Shown here one piece after another: positions 9,431 to 19,949 of a stretch of 64,000 bases of DNA. The notes under the pieces were generated by a model. That model had not been told where the DNA came from. It searched no databases and saw only the letters and a program-made list of their open reading frames with translations. The stretch spans positions 1 to 64,000 of the forward strand of contig CAVRAP010000005.1 in assembly GCA_963718995.1 (NCBI GenBank), read 5' to 3'. Made by a program: the position numbers and the translations under genes. This DNA is from UBA4744 sp963718995. Its GTDB lineage: Bacteria; Actinomycetota; Acidimicrobiia; Spongiisociales; UBA4744. Positions within the stretch are counted from its first letter, which is position 1. Every line of letters starts with the position of its first letter.

Positions 9431-9969
9431 GGGGCATCCTCCTCCTGGCGCCGCCGCCTCCGAGGAGCGTAGAAGGCCAGGGCCAGGGCGCCGACCGAGG
9501 CAATGATCAAAAGGAGCGACGTGGCTTCAAAGGGCAGCAGCCACGTGGTGAAGAGGTCATCGCCGATCGCTTGAACCGTACCGTTGACTTCCAGACCCCC
9601 GGCCGCGCTGCCCGTCACCCAGGCGAACCGGCCCCCGACTGCGGCCAAAACGCCTATCACAACCACCGTCAGGCCCAACAGGCCGACCAAAGGCCGTTGG
9701 AATCGGATGTTCTCGGTCAGATTCTCTTCCCGGTCGACCCCGATCAGCATGATCACGAATAGGAACAAGGTCATCACGGCACCGGCGTAGACGATCACCT
9801 GCACCGCGGCCACGAAGTGAGCAGCCTGAACAATGTAGAAAACGGCCAGGGAAAACAGAGTGAGCATGAGCCCCATGGCGCTGTGCACCGGGTTCTTGGC
9901 GGCGACAACGGTGAGACCGCCGACCAGAGCCAGGGAACCGAATATGAAGAAGAGAATCAGCTCACTCAT
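9427..9969 (-). CDS. nuoJ: NADH-quinone oxidoreductase subunit J
   Basis: 180 residues and five hydrophobic segments. It has the NuoJ signature KNPVHSAMGLMLTLFSLAV and the VIVYAGAVMTLFLFVIMLIG helix. I chose the ATG at 9969 (MSELILFF) because it overlaps the nuoI stop by 8 nt. The upstream in-frame extension lies within nuoI and is a shadow. The Arg-rich C-terminus overlaps nuoK. Confidence 0.93.
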   Translation of the reverse strand: MSELILFFIFGSLALVGGLTVVAAKNPVHSAMGLMLTLFSLAVFYIVQAAHFVAAVQVIVYAGAVMTLFLFVIMLIGVDREENLTENIRFQRPLVGLLGLTVVVIGVLAAVGGRFAWVTGSAAGGLEVNGTVQAIGDDLFTTWLLPFEATSLLLIIASVGALALAFYAPRRRRRQEEDAP

Positions 9970-10621
9970 CGTCGCTCTCTTCGTCCTCGGGGGCGGTGCC
10001 TGCCTGGCCGCGCTCGGGCGGCCGGAGGCCGATCCCGGCTGAACGGCTCCAACCGGGGATTCCCTCATAGCCGGCGCGACCGGACGGTGCAGTCGCCCGC
10101 ATCCACCCGTCGGCCTCTTTGAGTTCGGCCAGGTTGACCATCGGGTCCTGGTCACGGGTGAACATGTGATTGGGAATCCCGTCCGGGTCGACCAGCAACT
10201 CCTTCTTGGTATAGATGGCATCGTCCCGGTCGGTGACCGACATCTCGAAGAGGTGGGTCATGGTGATTGCCTCGGTCGGGCAGGCTTCGACACACAACCC
10301 ACAGAAGATGCAGCGCAGCATGTTGATGTCGTACACAAACCCGTAGCGTTCGCCGGGACTGACGGGATCGTCGATCGGGTTGTCTGCACCCCGCACATAG
10401 ATGCAGCTGGCCGGACACGCCCCGGCGCAGAGTTCACAGCCGATGCACTTCTCCATCCCGTCCGGGTGCCGGTTGAGGACATGGCGGCCGTGGAAGCGTT
10501 CGGGCTTCTGGCGCGACTCCTTCGGGTACTCGGTCGTCAGCAGGCCATCGCCAAAGATGGTCTTGCGCATCACCCGGAGCGTGACGGCAAACCCCTTGCG
10601 AAGATCGTTGATCATGCCCAT
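9962..10621 (-). CDS. nuoI: NADH-quinone oxidoreductase subunit I
   Basis: 219 residues. The two 8Fe-ferredoxin motifs carrying clusters N6a and N6b are complete (CIGCELCAGACPAS and CIFCGLCVEACPTE). The protein links the peripheral and membrane arms. The C-terminus is extended by about 60 residues relative to short NuoI proteins and ends very acidic (PEDEESDDE). Such tails are variable and their role is unknown. A heptamer repeat island separates it from nuoH. Confidence 0.95.
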   Translation of the reverse strand: MGMINDLRKGFAVTLRVMRKTIFGDGLLTTEYPKESRQKPERFHGRHVLNRHPDGMEKCIGCELCAGACPASCIYVRGADNPIDDPVSPGERYGFVYDINMLRCIFCGLCVEACPTEAITMTHLFEMSVTDRDDAIYTKKELLVDPDGIPNHMFTRDQDPMVNLAELKEADGWMRATAPSGRAGYEGIPGWSRSAGIGLRPPERGQAGTAPEDEESDDE

Positions 10622-10630
10622 GGCGTCTCC

Positions 10631-10790
10631 CAGCTTCCAGCTTCCAGCTCCCAGCTCCCAGTTTCCCGATAGGACCCGAAGCGGAACCAGACGTTGGTCA
10701 GCCAGGTCCCGCGCCGTCCCGCCGAATCCTCACGAGACTCGAGGACCAGCGACTTGCTGGCTGGCAACTGGCCACTGGCCACTGGCAACT
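10631..10790. repeat. Bipartite heptamer repeat island between nuoI and nuoH
   Basis: Array one at 10631-10665 has CAGCTTC twice, CAGCTCC twice, CAGTTTC. Array two at 10756-10790 has GCTGGCT, GGCAACT, GGCCACT twice, GGCAACT. The halves are in opposite sense (CAGTT against AACTG) about 90 nt apart. On the minus strand the second array begins directly after the nuoH stop (TAA, then AGAAGTTGCC). The two arrays almost fill the 172-nt gap. Confidence 0.8.
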
Positions 10791-10793
10791 TCT

Positions 10794-11858
10794 TTAGCTC
10801 CACGGTGCTCCAAACTGCCGGATCCCGACAACCACGGCCGAGAGGACCAGCCAGGCCAGGGCGGCGGGGATGAGACGTTTCCAACCGAGCTGCATCAACT
10901 GGTCGTAGCGGAGCCGGGGTAGCGTCGCCCGCACCCACATGAAGATGAACACCAGCGCAAACGTCTTGAGGAAGAAGTAGACGATCGGCAACACCCAGGC
11001 GACGAAGCCGGTCAGTCCGAAATCCGGTCCGTTCCATCCGCCGAGGAACAGGGTGGCGGCGATGGCCGACATGTTGAACATGTTGATGTACTCAGCCAGG
11101 AAGAAGCAGGCGAAGCGGAACCCCGAGTATTCGGTGTGGAACCCACCGACGATCTCCTGCTCGGCTTCGACGAGGTCGAAGGGAGCCCGGTTGGTCTCGG
11201 CGATGATGGAGATGAAGAAGATCACGAACGACAGGAACAGGGGAACGATGTTCCAGCGGGGAATGATTCCGCCCCACGTCCCCTCCTGGGAGGCAACGAT
11301 CTCCGCGATCGAGAGGCTGCCGGCGTAGAAGACAACGGGCACCAGGGCCAGACCCATGGCCGCCTCGTAGGAAATCGCCTGGGCGGTGGCTCGCACCCCG
11401 CCCAGGAGCGGGTACTTGGACCCGGACGACCAACCGGCCAGGACGATGGCGTATACGGCCAGCGACGACATCGCCAGGATGAACAAGAGACCGACGTTCA
11501 AGTCGGTTCCTTGCATGGAGATCACCCGTTCAATTCCTCCCAGCGTCACCGTGAACGGCTGTCCGATCGGCACCACCATGAAGATCAAGAAGGCCGGGAT
11601 CAACGTCAGCACCGGAGCCAGCAGGTACATGCCGATCTCGGCCTTATTGGGACGGATCTGCTCTTTGAACAGCAGCTTCAATCCGTCGGCCAGCGTCTGC
11701 AGGATGCCCCAGGGACCGGCGCGTTCGGGACCGATCCGGTTTTGCATGTCGGCAACCACTTTGCGCTCGATCCACACCAACAGAATGGTCACGACGAGCA
11801 GCATGGCGAACACCACGACAACCTTGACGAGGGCGATGGCGATGTCCCAGCCGTCCAT
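10794..11858 (-). CDS. nuoH: NADH-quinone oxidoreductase subunit H
   Basis: 354 residues with about eight helices, forming part of the quinone site. Signature stretches are RIGPERAGPWGILQTLADG, the acidic loop SIIAETNRAPFDLVEAEQE and the C-terminal FIFMWVRATLPRLRYDQLM. I chose the ATG at 11858 because its ATGA overlaps the nuoG stop. A longer in-frame start upstream falls inside nuoG. Confidence 0.95.
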   Translation of the reverse strand: MDGWDIAIALVKVVVVFAMLLVVTILLVWIERKVVADMQNRIGPERAGPWGILQTLADGLKLLFKEQIRPNKAEIGMYLLAPVLTLIPAFLIFMVVPIGQPFTVTLGGIERVISMQGTDLNVGLLFILAMSSLAVYAIVLAGWSSGSKYPLLGGVRATAQAISYEAAMGLALVPVVFYAGSLSIAEIVASQEGTWGGIIPRWNIVPLFLSFVIFFISIIAETNRAPFDLVEAEQEIVGGFHTEYSGFRFACFFLAEYINMFNMSAIAATLFLGGWNGPDFGLTGFVAWVLPIVYFFLKTFALVFIFMWVRATLPRLRYDQLMQLGWKRLIPAALAWLVLSAVVVGIRQFGAPWS

Positions 11859-14323
11859 CAGGCCTTCACCTCCTTGGTGACTGCCACCACAGCAGAGAGG
11901 GCGCCTCCCAGCGAGGGGGTCCACGGCTGGTTGAAGGGCACGTAGACGACGCCGGTCAACAGCGTTGGGTCGAGGATGGCGGGAAGCCGGACGGAGGCAT
12001 CAACGGTCTTGACCTCGACCAGCCCTCCTTCGACCACTCCGAGCCGGGCGGCATCATCCGGATGGAGATGGACGGACCCTCCTGGAGCTAGAGACGGGAG
12101 GGAAAGGCTGTTCCGCACGAGCACGCCGTCGTCGTAGAGCGTGCGGGCGAGGTGGAGCGCGAAGGCCCCGGTCGGGGGCTTGCGGGTCATGGCTTCCAAT
12201 TCCGGGCGGCCGGGTGCGGATGGTCGAACGGAGAAGGGTTGGACCGCTGCCCCGTAGGGAACGACGGCCCCCTCCTTCTCATCCCACTCCAGCAGATCCC
12301 ACGTCACGCTCGCATAGGCGGGGGCAACATCGGCGATCTCTTTGGAGATTGCCTCCGCAGAAACGAAGGCAAGCGGCTTGCCCAACCGTCGCGATATGTC
12401 GTCCAGAATGGTCCAATCCGCCTGAGACTGACCCGGCCCGGCCACTATGCGGTTCACCTTCTGAACCCGTCCCTCGAGATTGGTGACGGTCCCTTCCTTC
12501 TCACCGAAGCCCTCGGCCGGCAAGACAACGTCGGCCAGCCGGCTCGAATCGTTGAGGAACATGTCGATAGCCACAACAAACTCGGCACCCTCAATTCCGC
12601 GGCGGGCGACGGCGGCATCCGGCACATCCCGGACGGGATCGGCTCCCAGCAACATGAGCGCCTTCAGCTCACCGACCGCCAGGCCTTCGAGGATTCCCAT
12701 GGTGCCCCGTGCGTCATGCGTCGGGATGGGGCCCCAGACTGCTTCCAGTTGCGCCATGGCTTCTGCGTCGTCCAGTCCAACCCGTCCCGGCAGGAGGGTC
12801 GGGGCAACGCCCATGTCGAGAGCACCGAACACATTGGAGCGCCGGGCAAACGGCAGGACGGAGGAATCGGGAAGGCCGAGCACGAATCCCGCCACCGCTT
12901 CCGGCAGTTCTTGCTGTTCGGTGAGACCGGGCCGTCCCACGATGGCGACGACCGGACCCTGCGAAAGGGTCTCGAGAACGGCTGCATAATCACCGGTACC
13001 GCTCGCCAGATCCGCGAGCAGCGCCGGGCCTTCTCCTGGCCGGTAGGTCAGTTTGTGGGTGGCGCGATCGTCGAGACCGGTGCGGCGAGGGTGAACAACG
13101 ACCAGCTTGACGCCGAGTTCCTGGACCGCATGGCGGACCCGCAGGTAGAGCGAACCGGACTCCTCTTTCAGATCAGGAGCCCACACGAGGATGGTGGCCG
13201 CCCGGTCCAGATCGTCGATCTTGGCCCGGGGCGAAACCCCGACCAGGAAGCGGGCGTCGAGACCGTCGTCGAGCTGCGCGTCGAGATGATTGCTGCCGAC
13301 CACCGTCCGCATGAATTTGGCGAAGGCATAGGCGTCTTCGTTGGTTGACCGGGCCCCCCCGATACCGCCGACCGACTCTCCACCGTGCTCTTCAATGATG
13401 GCCCCGAGCCGTTCTGCCACAACGTCGAGCGCTGCAGACCAGGTGGTTTCCTGGAACTCGCCGTCCACTTTGATGAGCGGACTGCGAAGCCGGTTCTCGG
13501 AGCCGATGAACTCGAATCCGAACCGGCACTTGTCGCTCAGCCATCCCTGGTTGGTTGCGTCGTTGTCGACCCCGTTGAACCGCAGTACGTCGTTCTGACT
13601 GGCATCAACGGCAATGCGACACCCGACGGTGCAATGCGAGCAGCTGCTCTCGACCCTGCGCAGATCCCAGGGCCGCGCTTTGAAGCGGTAGGCGCTGGCC
13701 GTGAGTGCCCCGACCGGACAGATCTGCACCGTGTTACCCGAGAAGTACGAGCTGAACGGCAGATCCGGGAAGGTCTGGACCTGGGTGTAGTTGCCCCGGT
13801 CCTTGAATTCGATCAGCGGGTCACCGGCAATCTCTTCGGCAAACCGGGTGCACCGGGCGCAGAGGATGCACCGTTCCCGATCCAGGAAAACCAGATCCGA
13901 GATCGGAATCGGCTTTTCGAAATGCCGTTTCTCCTCAACGAACCGGCTCTCGCCGGGCCCGTAGGCGACCGTCTGATCTTGCAGCGGGCATTCCCCGCCC
14001 TTGTCGCACACGGGGCAATCCAGCGGATGGTTGATCAGCAGGAACTCGAGGATGCCTTCCTGCGCCTTCTTGGTTGTTTCGGACGCGGTATGCACGACCA
14101 TGCCTGCGGCGGCAGGGGTCGTGCACGAGGTGGTGAGGATCGTGCCGCGGGGCGTCTCGATTTCCACGAGGCACATCCGGCACATCCCCACTTCTTTCAT
14201 CCGGGGATGCCAGCAGAAGCGCGGAATGTAGGTGCCGTGATCCTCAGCCGCCTTGATGACCAGCTGCCCGTGGGGCACTTCGATCTCCCGGCCGTCGATC
14301 GTGATCTTCACGAGATCAGTCAA
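11858..14323 (-). CDS. nuoG: NADH-quinone oxidoreductase subunit G
   Basis: 821 residues, the large iron-sulfur subunit. An N-terminal plant-type 2Fe-2S domain (CWHPRMKEVGMCRMC) is followed by the His-Cys cluster HPLDCPVCDKGGECPLQDQ, a 4Fe-4S motif CILCARCTRF and the CSHCTVGC motif. The rest is a molybdopterin-oxidoreductase-like domain ending in an aspartate-decarboxylase-like beta barrel. It overlaps nuoF by 8 nt and nuoH by ATGA. The frame is intact over its full length. Confidence 0.95.
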   Translation of the reverse strand: MTDLVKITIDGREIEVPHGQLVIKAAEDHGTYIPRFCWHPRMKEVGMCRMCLVEIETPRGTILTTSCTTPAAAGMVVHTASETTKKAQEGILEFLLINHPLDCPVCDKGGECPLQDQTVAYGPGESRFVEEKRHFEKPIPISDLVFLDRERCILCARCTRFAEEIAGDPLIEFKDRGNYTQVQTFPDLPFSSYFSGNTVQICPVGALTASAYRFKARPWDLRRVESSCSHCTVGCRIAVDASQNDVLRFNGVDNDATNQGWLSDKCRFGFEFIGSENRLRSPLIKVDGEFQETTWSAALDVVAERLGAIIEEHGGESVGGIGGARSTNEDAYAFAKFMRTVVGSNHLDAQLDDGLDARFLVGVSPRAKIDDLDRAATILVWAPDLKEESGSLYLRVRHAVQELGVKLVVVHPRRTGLDDRATHKLTYRPGEGPALLADLASGTGDYAAVLETLSQGPVVAIVGRPGLTEQQELPEAVAGFVLGLPDSSVLPFARRSNVFGALDMGVAPTLLPGRVGLDDAEAMAQLEAVWGPIPTHDARGTMGILEGLAVGELKALMLLGADPVRDVPDAAVARRGIEGAEFVVAIDMFLNDSSRLADVVLPAEGFGEKEGTVTNLEGRVQKVNRIVAGPGQSQADWTILDDISRRLGKPLAFVSAEAISKEIADVAPAYASVTWDLLEWDEKEGAVVPYGAAVQPFSVRPSAPGRPELEAMTRKPPTGAFALHLARTLYDDGVLVRNSLSLPSLAPGGSVHLHPDDAARLGVVEGGLVEVKTVDASVRLPAILDPTLLTGVVYVPFNQPWTPSLGGALSAVVAVTKEVKA

Positions 14324-15609
14324 GCGGGCACCCCCCCTCCTCGATGTGCTGACGGAGCTCGTCCGCGAAGTACTTCGCTATCGAGGTGATGGGCGAGACC
14401 GCCGATGGGCCTAGAGGACATATGGTGGTTTGCTTGGGCGGCCAGGTCAGCCCGGGGCTGATGTTGTCGGACACGTCGAGCAACAACTCGGCATCGATCG
14501 GCCGGCCGGACCCTTCTTCGATGCGCCGCAGGATCATCTCGAGCCAGGTGGTTCCCTCGCGACAGGGTGTGCACTGCCCGCACGATTCGTGGGAGAAGAA
14601 CCGCACCACACGCTCGGCGGCCTTGACTACGCAGGTGGTCTCATCCATGACGACCACCGCTCCGGATCCGAGCATCGACCCGGCGGCCCCGGTGGCCTCT
14701 TTGGTGATCTCGAGATCGAGGTGTTCGGGGACGAACCAGGGAGCCGACGCTCCGCCCGGGATCCACGCCTTCAGCGCCCGGTCTTTTCTGATGCCGCCGG
14801 CTACGTCGTAGATCAGTTCCCGCCAGGTGATCCCGTGTGGCAGTTCGTAGTTGCCCGGTTCCTTTACGTGCCCCGAAACCGAGAAGAGGAAAGTCCCGGT
14901 GTCGCCGGCGTGGCCGAGAGCTCGATAATCGTCGACTCCCATCTCGAAGATATGGGGCAGGTTCGACACCGTCTCCACGTTGTTGACGATGGTCGGCATC
15001 ATGTAGAGGCCCTTGGCGGCCGGGAAATAGGGCGGTTTGATGCGAGGCTCACCGCGTCGGCCTTCCAGGCTGTTGATCAGTGCCGTTTCTTCGCCGCAGA
15101 TGTACGGCGCCGCCACCGAGGTGCACGGTTACGTCGAGGTCGTAGTCGGTTCCGAAGATGCCCTTGCCGAGGTAGCCGGCCGCATAGGCCGCGTCGATGG
15201 CTTGCTGGACTCGCCGGGCCGGTTTCGGGTACTCGCCGCGAATGTAGACAAAGGCCTCATGGGCTTCGTTGGCTACCGAGGTGATGATGATTCCCTCGAT
15301 CATCTGGTGCGGGTCTCGCTCCAGCAACTGGCGGTCTTTGAAGGTTCCCGGCTCGGACTCGTCGCCGTTCACAACGAGATAGGAGGGTCGCGCCGGTGCC
15401 AAAAAGCTCCATTTCAAACCAGCCGAGAAGGCAGCCCCCCCTCGACCGAGGAGTCCTGAGGACTTGACCAGTTCGACGATCTCGTCCCGGGTCATACCAA
15501 GGGCCCGACGCGCATGAACGTATCCACCGGTGGCTTCGTACCGGGAAAGGGTGTGTGAATCGGTCGGGTGTTCGGCCATCCGGGCGAAGAGGACCTGGGG
15601 GTGACTCAT
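14316..15609 (-). CDS. nuoF: NADH-quinone oxidoreductase subunit F (one frame break)
   Basis: This subunit binds FMN, NADH and cluster N3. The first part (to about 15115) has GRGGAAFSAGLKWSFL, the NADH/FMN glycine-rich motif, and NGDESEPGTFKDR. The second part has CGEETALINSLEGRRGEPR and the 4Fe-4S motif SCGQCTPCREG. A single-base frame break near 15115, within VHLGxGA, separates the two frames. With it repaired the protein is about 430 residues, normal for NuoF. It overlaps nuoE by ATGA. Confidence 0.92.
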
Positions 15610-16226
15610 TCTGAATCCTCCCGCACCGTTCCGTAAGGCCCGAAAGCCGGGAACGGCCCGATGGCACTATCGGTCTCGGCGATAGCCCAGTCGAACGAGC
15701 GGCGACCGCCGAACCGTTCCTGCAGGTCGTCGGCGTTGATGACTTCCGGCCGATCTCTCCGCAGCCAGTGACACAGTGAGCGGGCCTGGTCGGCGGTCGG
15801 TCCTTCGATCAGCTCGTAGTTGACTTGAACCGCGGGCGCTCCGCCGCAGGCGCCGAGGCACTCGACATGTTCGACCGAGAAGAGCCGGTCGGCGTCGGTT
15901 TCGCCGTGGGGCACCCCCGTTTCGTCCTCGACCGCCTCGAGTACCTCATCGCTTCCGAGCAGCATGCACGAGATCGACGTGCAGACCGACACGAGGTATC
16001 TGCCGAGCGGTTCCGTCTTGAACATGCCGTAGAAGGTCGCAACCGATTGAACCTGCGCCGGTGTGTGCCCGGTCCACTCCCCCACCTCTTGCATGCCGGC
16101 CTCGGTCAGGTAGCCGTCCTCTTTCATGGCGAGATAGAGGAGCGGCATCACCGCCGATTTTGGATCGGGATACCGGGCGATCAGCTCCTTAGCTCGTTCC
16201 TGCACGTCCGGGGGCCACAGGCTCAT
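15606..16226 (-). CDS. nuoE: NADH-quinone oxidoreductase subunit E
   Basis: 206 residues, a thioredoxin-like fold carrying the 2Fe-2S cluster N1a. The four Cys ligands are visible in CTSISC and CLGACGGAP. ATFYGMF is conserved upstream. The C-terminal tail of about 40 residues is longer than in many NuoE proteins. Confidence 0.94.
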   Translation of the reverse strand: MSLWPPDVQERAKELIARYPDPKSAVMPLLYLAMKEDGYLTEAGMQEVGEWTGHTPAQVQSVATFYGMFKTEPLGRYLVSVCTSISCMLLGSDEVLEAVEDETGVPHGETDADRLFSVEHVECLGACGGAPAVQVNYELIEGPTADQARSLCHWLRRDRPEVINADDLQERFGGRRSFDWAIAETDSAIGPFPAFGPYGTVREDSE

Positions 16227-16273
16227 GGCCGAACCTCAGGCGCGAAGGCGCCGGCGGCCGCAGGTCGCCGGCA

Positions 16274-17641
16274 TCATCGGTCCACATCTCCCATCACGGC
16301 ATCGACCGAAGCGATCGTGGCGACGCTGTCGGCGACGAGCGAGTCGGCCAGCATGATCGGCAGCCCCTGGAGATTGGCGAAGGAGGGGGCGCGGATGTGC
16401 ATGCGGTACGGTTTCGCGCTTCCATCGGAAACGATGTAGCAGCCGATCTCACCGCGGGGCGATTCGATAGCTACGTAGGCCTCGCCCTCGGGGACCTTGA
16501 AACCTTCCGTGAAGAGCTTGAAGTGATGAATGAGCGCTTCCATCGATTCGTCGATCCGCTTGCGGGGCGGCGGGGTCACCTTGCGGTCGTCGGCTCGATA
16601 GTCACCGGCCGGCATCTGCTCGGCGACCTGTTTCACGATGCGGAGCGACTGAAGGATCTCCTGGACCCGGATGCGGTACCGGTCGTACACATCGCCGTTC
16701 GAGCCGACCGCGACATCGAATTCGTACTGATCGATGCCCGAATAGGGTTGCGTCTTGCGAAGGTCGAGGTCGATACCGGTGGCCCGCAGCGGTGGTCCCG
16801 TGATCCCGTAGGCGATGCACTCCTCCGCTGAGATCATCCCGACCCCGCGGGTCCTTCCCTCCCAGATGGGATTGGATTTCAGCAGGTCCTCGTAATCGGC
16901 AACCCCGACGGGGATCTTTTCGATGATCTCCTCAACATCTTCTTCCCACCCGTCCGGCAAGTCCGCCGCGACGCCTCCGGGACGGATGAAGTTGTGGTTC
17001 ATGCGCAGGCCGGTGGTCTTCTCGAAGAAGGCGAGGATCAGCTCGCGTTCCCGGAACCCGTAGAGCATCATCGAGAGGGCCCCTACGTCCATACCCTGGG
17101 TGGCCAGCGAAACGAGGTGGCTGGCAACGCGGTTGAGTTCGGTCATCAAGACTCGGATGGCCAGGGCTCGCGGCGGTATCTCGAGAGACAACAGCTTCTC
17201 GGTGGCCAGCGAAAAAACCAGTTCATTGAACAAGGGGGCGATGTAGTCCATGCGGGTGACGTTCGTTCCGCCCTGCATGTACATGAGGTTCTCGCCGGTC
17301 TTCTCCATTCCGGTGTGGAGATATCCGATGATCGGTCTGACGCGTCGAACGATCTCGCCCTCCAGCTCGATCTGGAGGCGCATCACCCCGTGGGTGGAAG
17401 GGTGCTGCGGACCCATGTTGATGATCATCCGCTCGTCTTCGGCGATCTCATCGTCGAGGACATAGTCGTCATCGACCCGCACACCCATTTGATCGACCAT
17501 GCGTTCCAGCGACTCGTCCTGACGCATGCGCTGGGAGCCCTCATCGGTCGAGTGGCGCATCCAGTCTGGCGCTTCATCCGGGGTGATCCACACGTCCCGG
17601 ACTTCGCGTTGCGGCTTTCTGGTGTTGGTGTCGTCGCTCAT
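16274..17641 (-). CDS. nuoD: NADH-quinone oxidoreductase subunit D
   Basis: 455 residues, the 49-kDa-type quinone-site subunit. NMGPQHPSTHGVMRLQIELE, YLHTGMEKTGEN, TRMDYIAPL and the C-terminal RIRAPSF-like AHIRAPSFANLQG region identify it. An N-terminal extension of about 70 charged residues precedes the conserved core. It starts immediately after the nuoC stop. nuoC and nuoD are separate genes, not fused. Confidence 0.95.
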   Translation of the reverse strand: MSDDTNTRKPQREVRDVWITPDEAPDWMRHSTDEGSQRMRQDESLERMVDQMGVRVDDDYVLDDEIAEDERMIINMGPQHPSTHGVMRLQIELEGEIVRRVRPIIGYLHTGMEKTGENLMYMQGGTNVTRMDYIAPLFNELVFSLATEKLLSLEIPPRALAIRVLMTELNRVASHLVSLATQGMDVGALSMMLYGFRERELILAFFEKTTGLRMNHNFIRPGGVAADLPDGWEEDVEEIIEKIPVGVADYEDLLKSNPIWEGRTRGVGMISAEECIAYGITGPPLRATGIDLDLRKTQPYSGIDQYEFDVAVGSNGDVYDRYRIRVQEILQSLRIVKQVAEQMPAGDYRADDRKVTPPPRKRIDESMEALIHHFKLFTEGFKVPEGEAYVAIESPRGEIGCYIVSDGSAKPYRMHIRAPSFANLQGLPIMLADSLVADSVATIASVDAVMGDVDR

Positions 17642-18194
17642 CAGGTCACCCGGGGTGAGGATTTGAACTGCACGGGAACGGATCCGGTCGCAAAATCCTT
17701 GCGGAGCGGATGGCCGACCCAGTCGTCGGGCAGGAGAATCCGGGTCAGATCGGGATGGTCTTCGAAGATGATCCCGAACATGTCGTAGGTTTCTCGTTCG
17801 AAGAAGTTGGCACCCGGATAGACCGAAACCAGCGAGGGCACGGTCAGATCATCGCCCGGTACGCCGGCCGGGACCGGAACCCGCAACCGGAGGCGGATGT
17901 TGTGTTCCAACGAGAGCAGGCCGACCACGACCTCGAAGCGGATCCGACGGATGCGCAGGTAGTCGACGGCGGTGAGGTCGACCAGCATCTCGAACCCGGC
18001 CTGGCGCGCCGCCAGGGCAAACTCACGCAATTGAGCCTTCGGCACTACGGCCGTGTCCTGCCCGCTCGAGAGCTGCCACTCAGCCTCGGTGAATTGCTCG
18101 AAGAGGCCGGCCAGCACCGGGTGGTCCGGGAGAACGCGCTCCGGCGTTTCGGCGCTCGGTTCCACAGCCTCTTCCTGGTTCATTGGTTCATCGG

Positions 18195-18198
<4 letters not shown>
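17641..18198 (-). CDS. nuoC: NADH-quinone oxidoreductase subunit C
   Basis: 185 residues (30-kDa subunit family). The family signature is complete (YPGANFFERETYDMFGI, then HPDLTRILLPDDW and GHPLRKDF). I chose the ATG at 18198 because it overlaps the nuoB stop (ATGA). A longer in-frame start at 18279 lies inside nuoB. Confidence 0.94.
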
Positions 18199-18667
<469 letters not shown>

Positions 18668-18668
<1 letters not shown>

Positions 18669-19083
18669 TACGCGGCCTCCTCATCCACAGTTTCGAAGTT
18701 CGGGCGATTGCGGCTCGCCGCGGAATATTCCAGTCGAGTGCGCCACGTTTCCATACGTAGCTGAGCGTCTCAACGACCAGAGCGGTGAAGATGCCGACGG
18801 CCGCCAAACCAAACCAACCCAGTTCCCGAAAGCGAACCGCCCAGGCGAACAGGAAGATGATCTCAATGTCGAAGATGACGAACAGCATCGCCACCAGATA
18901 GAACTTGACCGGGAACCGCTGCGAGGGCTCAACCTCCGGGACGATGCCGCACTCGTAGGGAGCGAGCTTCTCAGGCGTCGGTCGGCGGGGGGAGAGCAGG
19001 TTGCCGAGGTTGATAGATGCGATCGCGAACACGATCACGAGCACCAGCATGATCGCGATGGGCAGATAGTCGGCCAGGTTCAC
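18668..19083 (-). CDS. nuoA: NADH-quinone oxidoreductase subunit A (one frame break near the C-terminus)
   Basis: A three-helix membrane subunit and the first gene of the nuo operon. YECGIVPEVEPSQRFPVKFY and FDIEIIFLFAWAV are diagnostic. The as-read frame misses the stop. Inserting one G into GACTGGAATATT near 18731 restores the family ending LDWE and a short acidic tail ending DEEAA, with TAG overlapping the nuoB GTG. The GTG start at 19083 has GGAGG 6 nt upstream. Confidence 0.9.
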
Positions 19084-19212
19084 GCGCGCGCCTCCATGTC
19101 GGCACAAGACTAGGTAGTCATACGGGTTCCGTACAAAACCATGAAAGGCCAGGGTGCGAGGTCGCCCGGTCGAGCCGATCGTCCCGGGCCCGGTGCATGC
19201 TCAAACCGGCGT

Positions 19213-19912
19213 TCAGCCGCCGTCCACGGCAATATCGGCAGCCGCTTCAGCGTGAATCCGGGTGGTATCGAAGAGCAAGGTATTCGTGTCGTCGGAGCCG
19301 ACGAGCAACCCGATCTCAGTGCAACCGAGAATCACGGCGCCCGCTCCCCGCTGTTCGAGTTGATGGATGATGTCGAGGTAGCGGTGCCGCGAGTCATCCC
19401 GGGTTATCCCGAGGCACAGTTCGTCGTAGATCACGTCATGGACGAAAGAGCGGTCATCCCCATCGGGAACCAGCACCGTGAGTCCGTGGTTGGTTTCGAG
19501 CCTGCCCCGGTAGAAATCTTGCTCCATGGTGTACCGGGTACCGAGCAACCCGACCGTCGTGATCCCGGCCCCGACTACGGCCCGGGCGGTGGCGTCGGCG
19601 ATGTGCAGCACCGGAAGGCCGGTCTGCTGTTCGATCTCGTCCGCCATGCGATGCATGGTGTTGGTGCAGATGACGATGAAGTCGGCCCCGCCCGCCTGCA
19701 CCCGCCGGGCGGCCTCGACCATCACCACGGTGGCCCGCCGCCAGTCTCCGCCGCTGCTGCAGTTCTTCGATCTCGGCGAAATCGACCGAGTAGAGAACGA
19801 TCCTGGCCGAATGCAATCCGCCCAGCCGATCCTTGACCCGCTCGTTGATGATCCGGTAGTACTCGGCGGTTGACTCCCAGCTCATCCCGCCGATGAGCCC
19901 GATGGTTTGCAT
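19213..19912 (-). CDS. Aspartate/glutamate racemase family protein (one frame break)
   Basis: The N-terminal part (from 19912) reads MQTIGLIGGMSWESTAEYY, the start typical of the YgeA/aspartate racemase group. After a frame break near 19735 the rest continues through ICTNTMHRMADEI, with the first catalytic Cys in CTNTMH, and LGCTEIGLLV, with the second Cys. Together about 233 residues, normal length for these PLP-independent racemases. Substrate specificity (Asp, Glu or broad) is not certain. It stands alone between nuo and the protease gene. Confidence 0.8.
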
Positions 19913-19949
19913 GACCCGAAACGGTAGCCTGCCGGCGAGGCTGCTTCCG

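Noticed and set aside
9036..10790. Heptamer arrays considered as CRISPR
   Set aside because: Units are contiguous 7-mers with no spacers and no cas genes are present.
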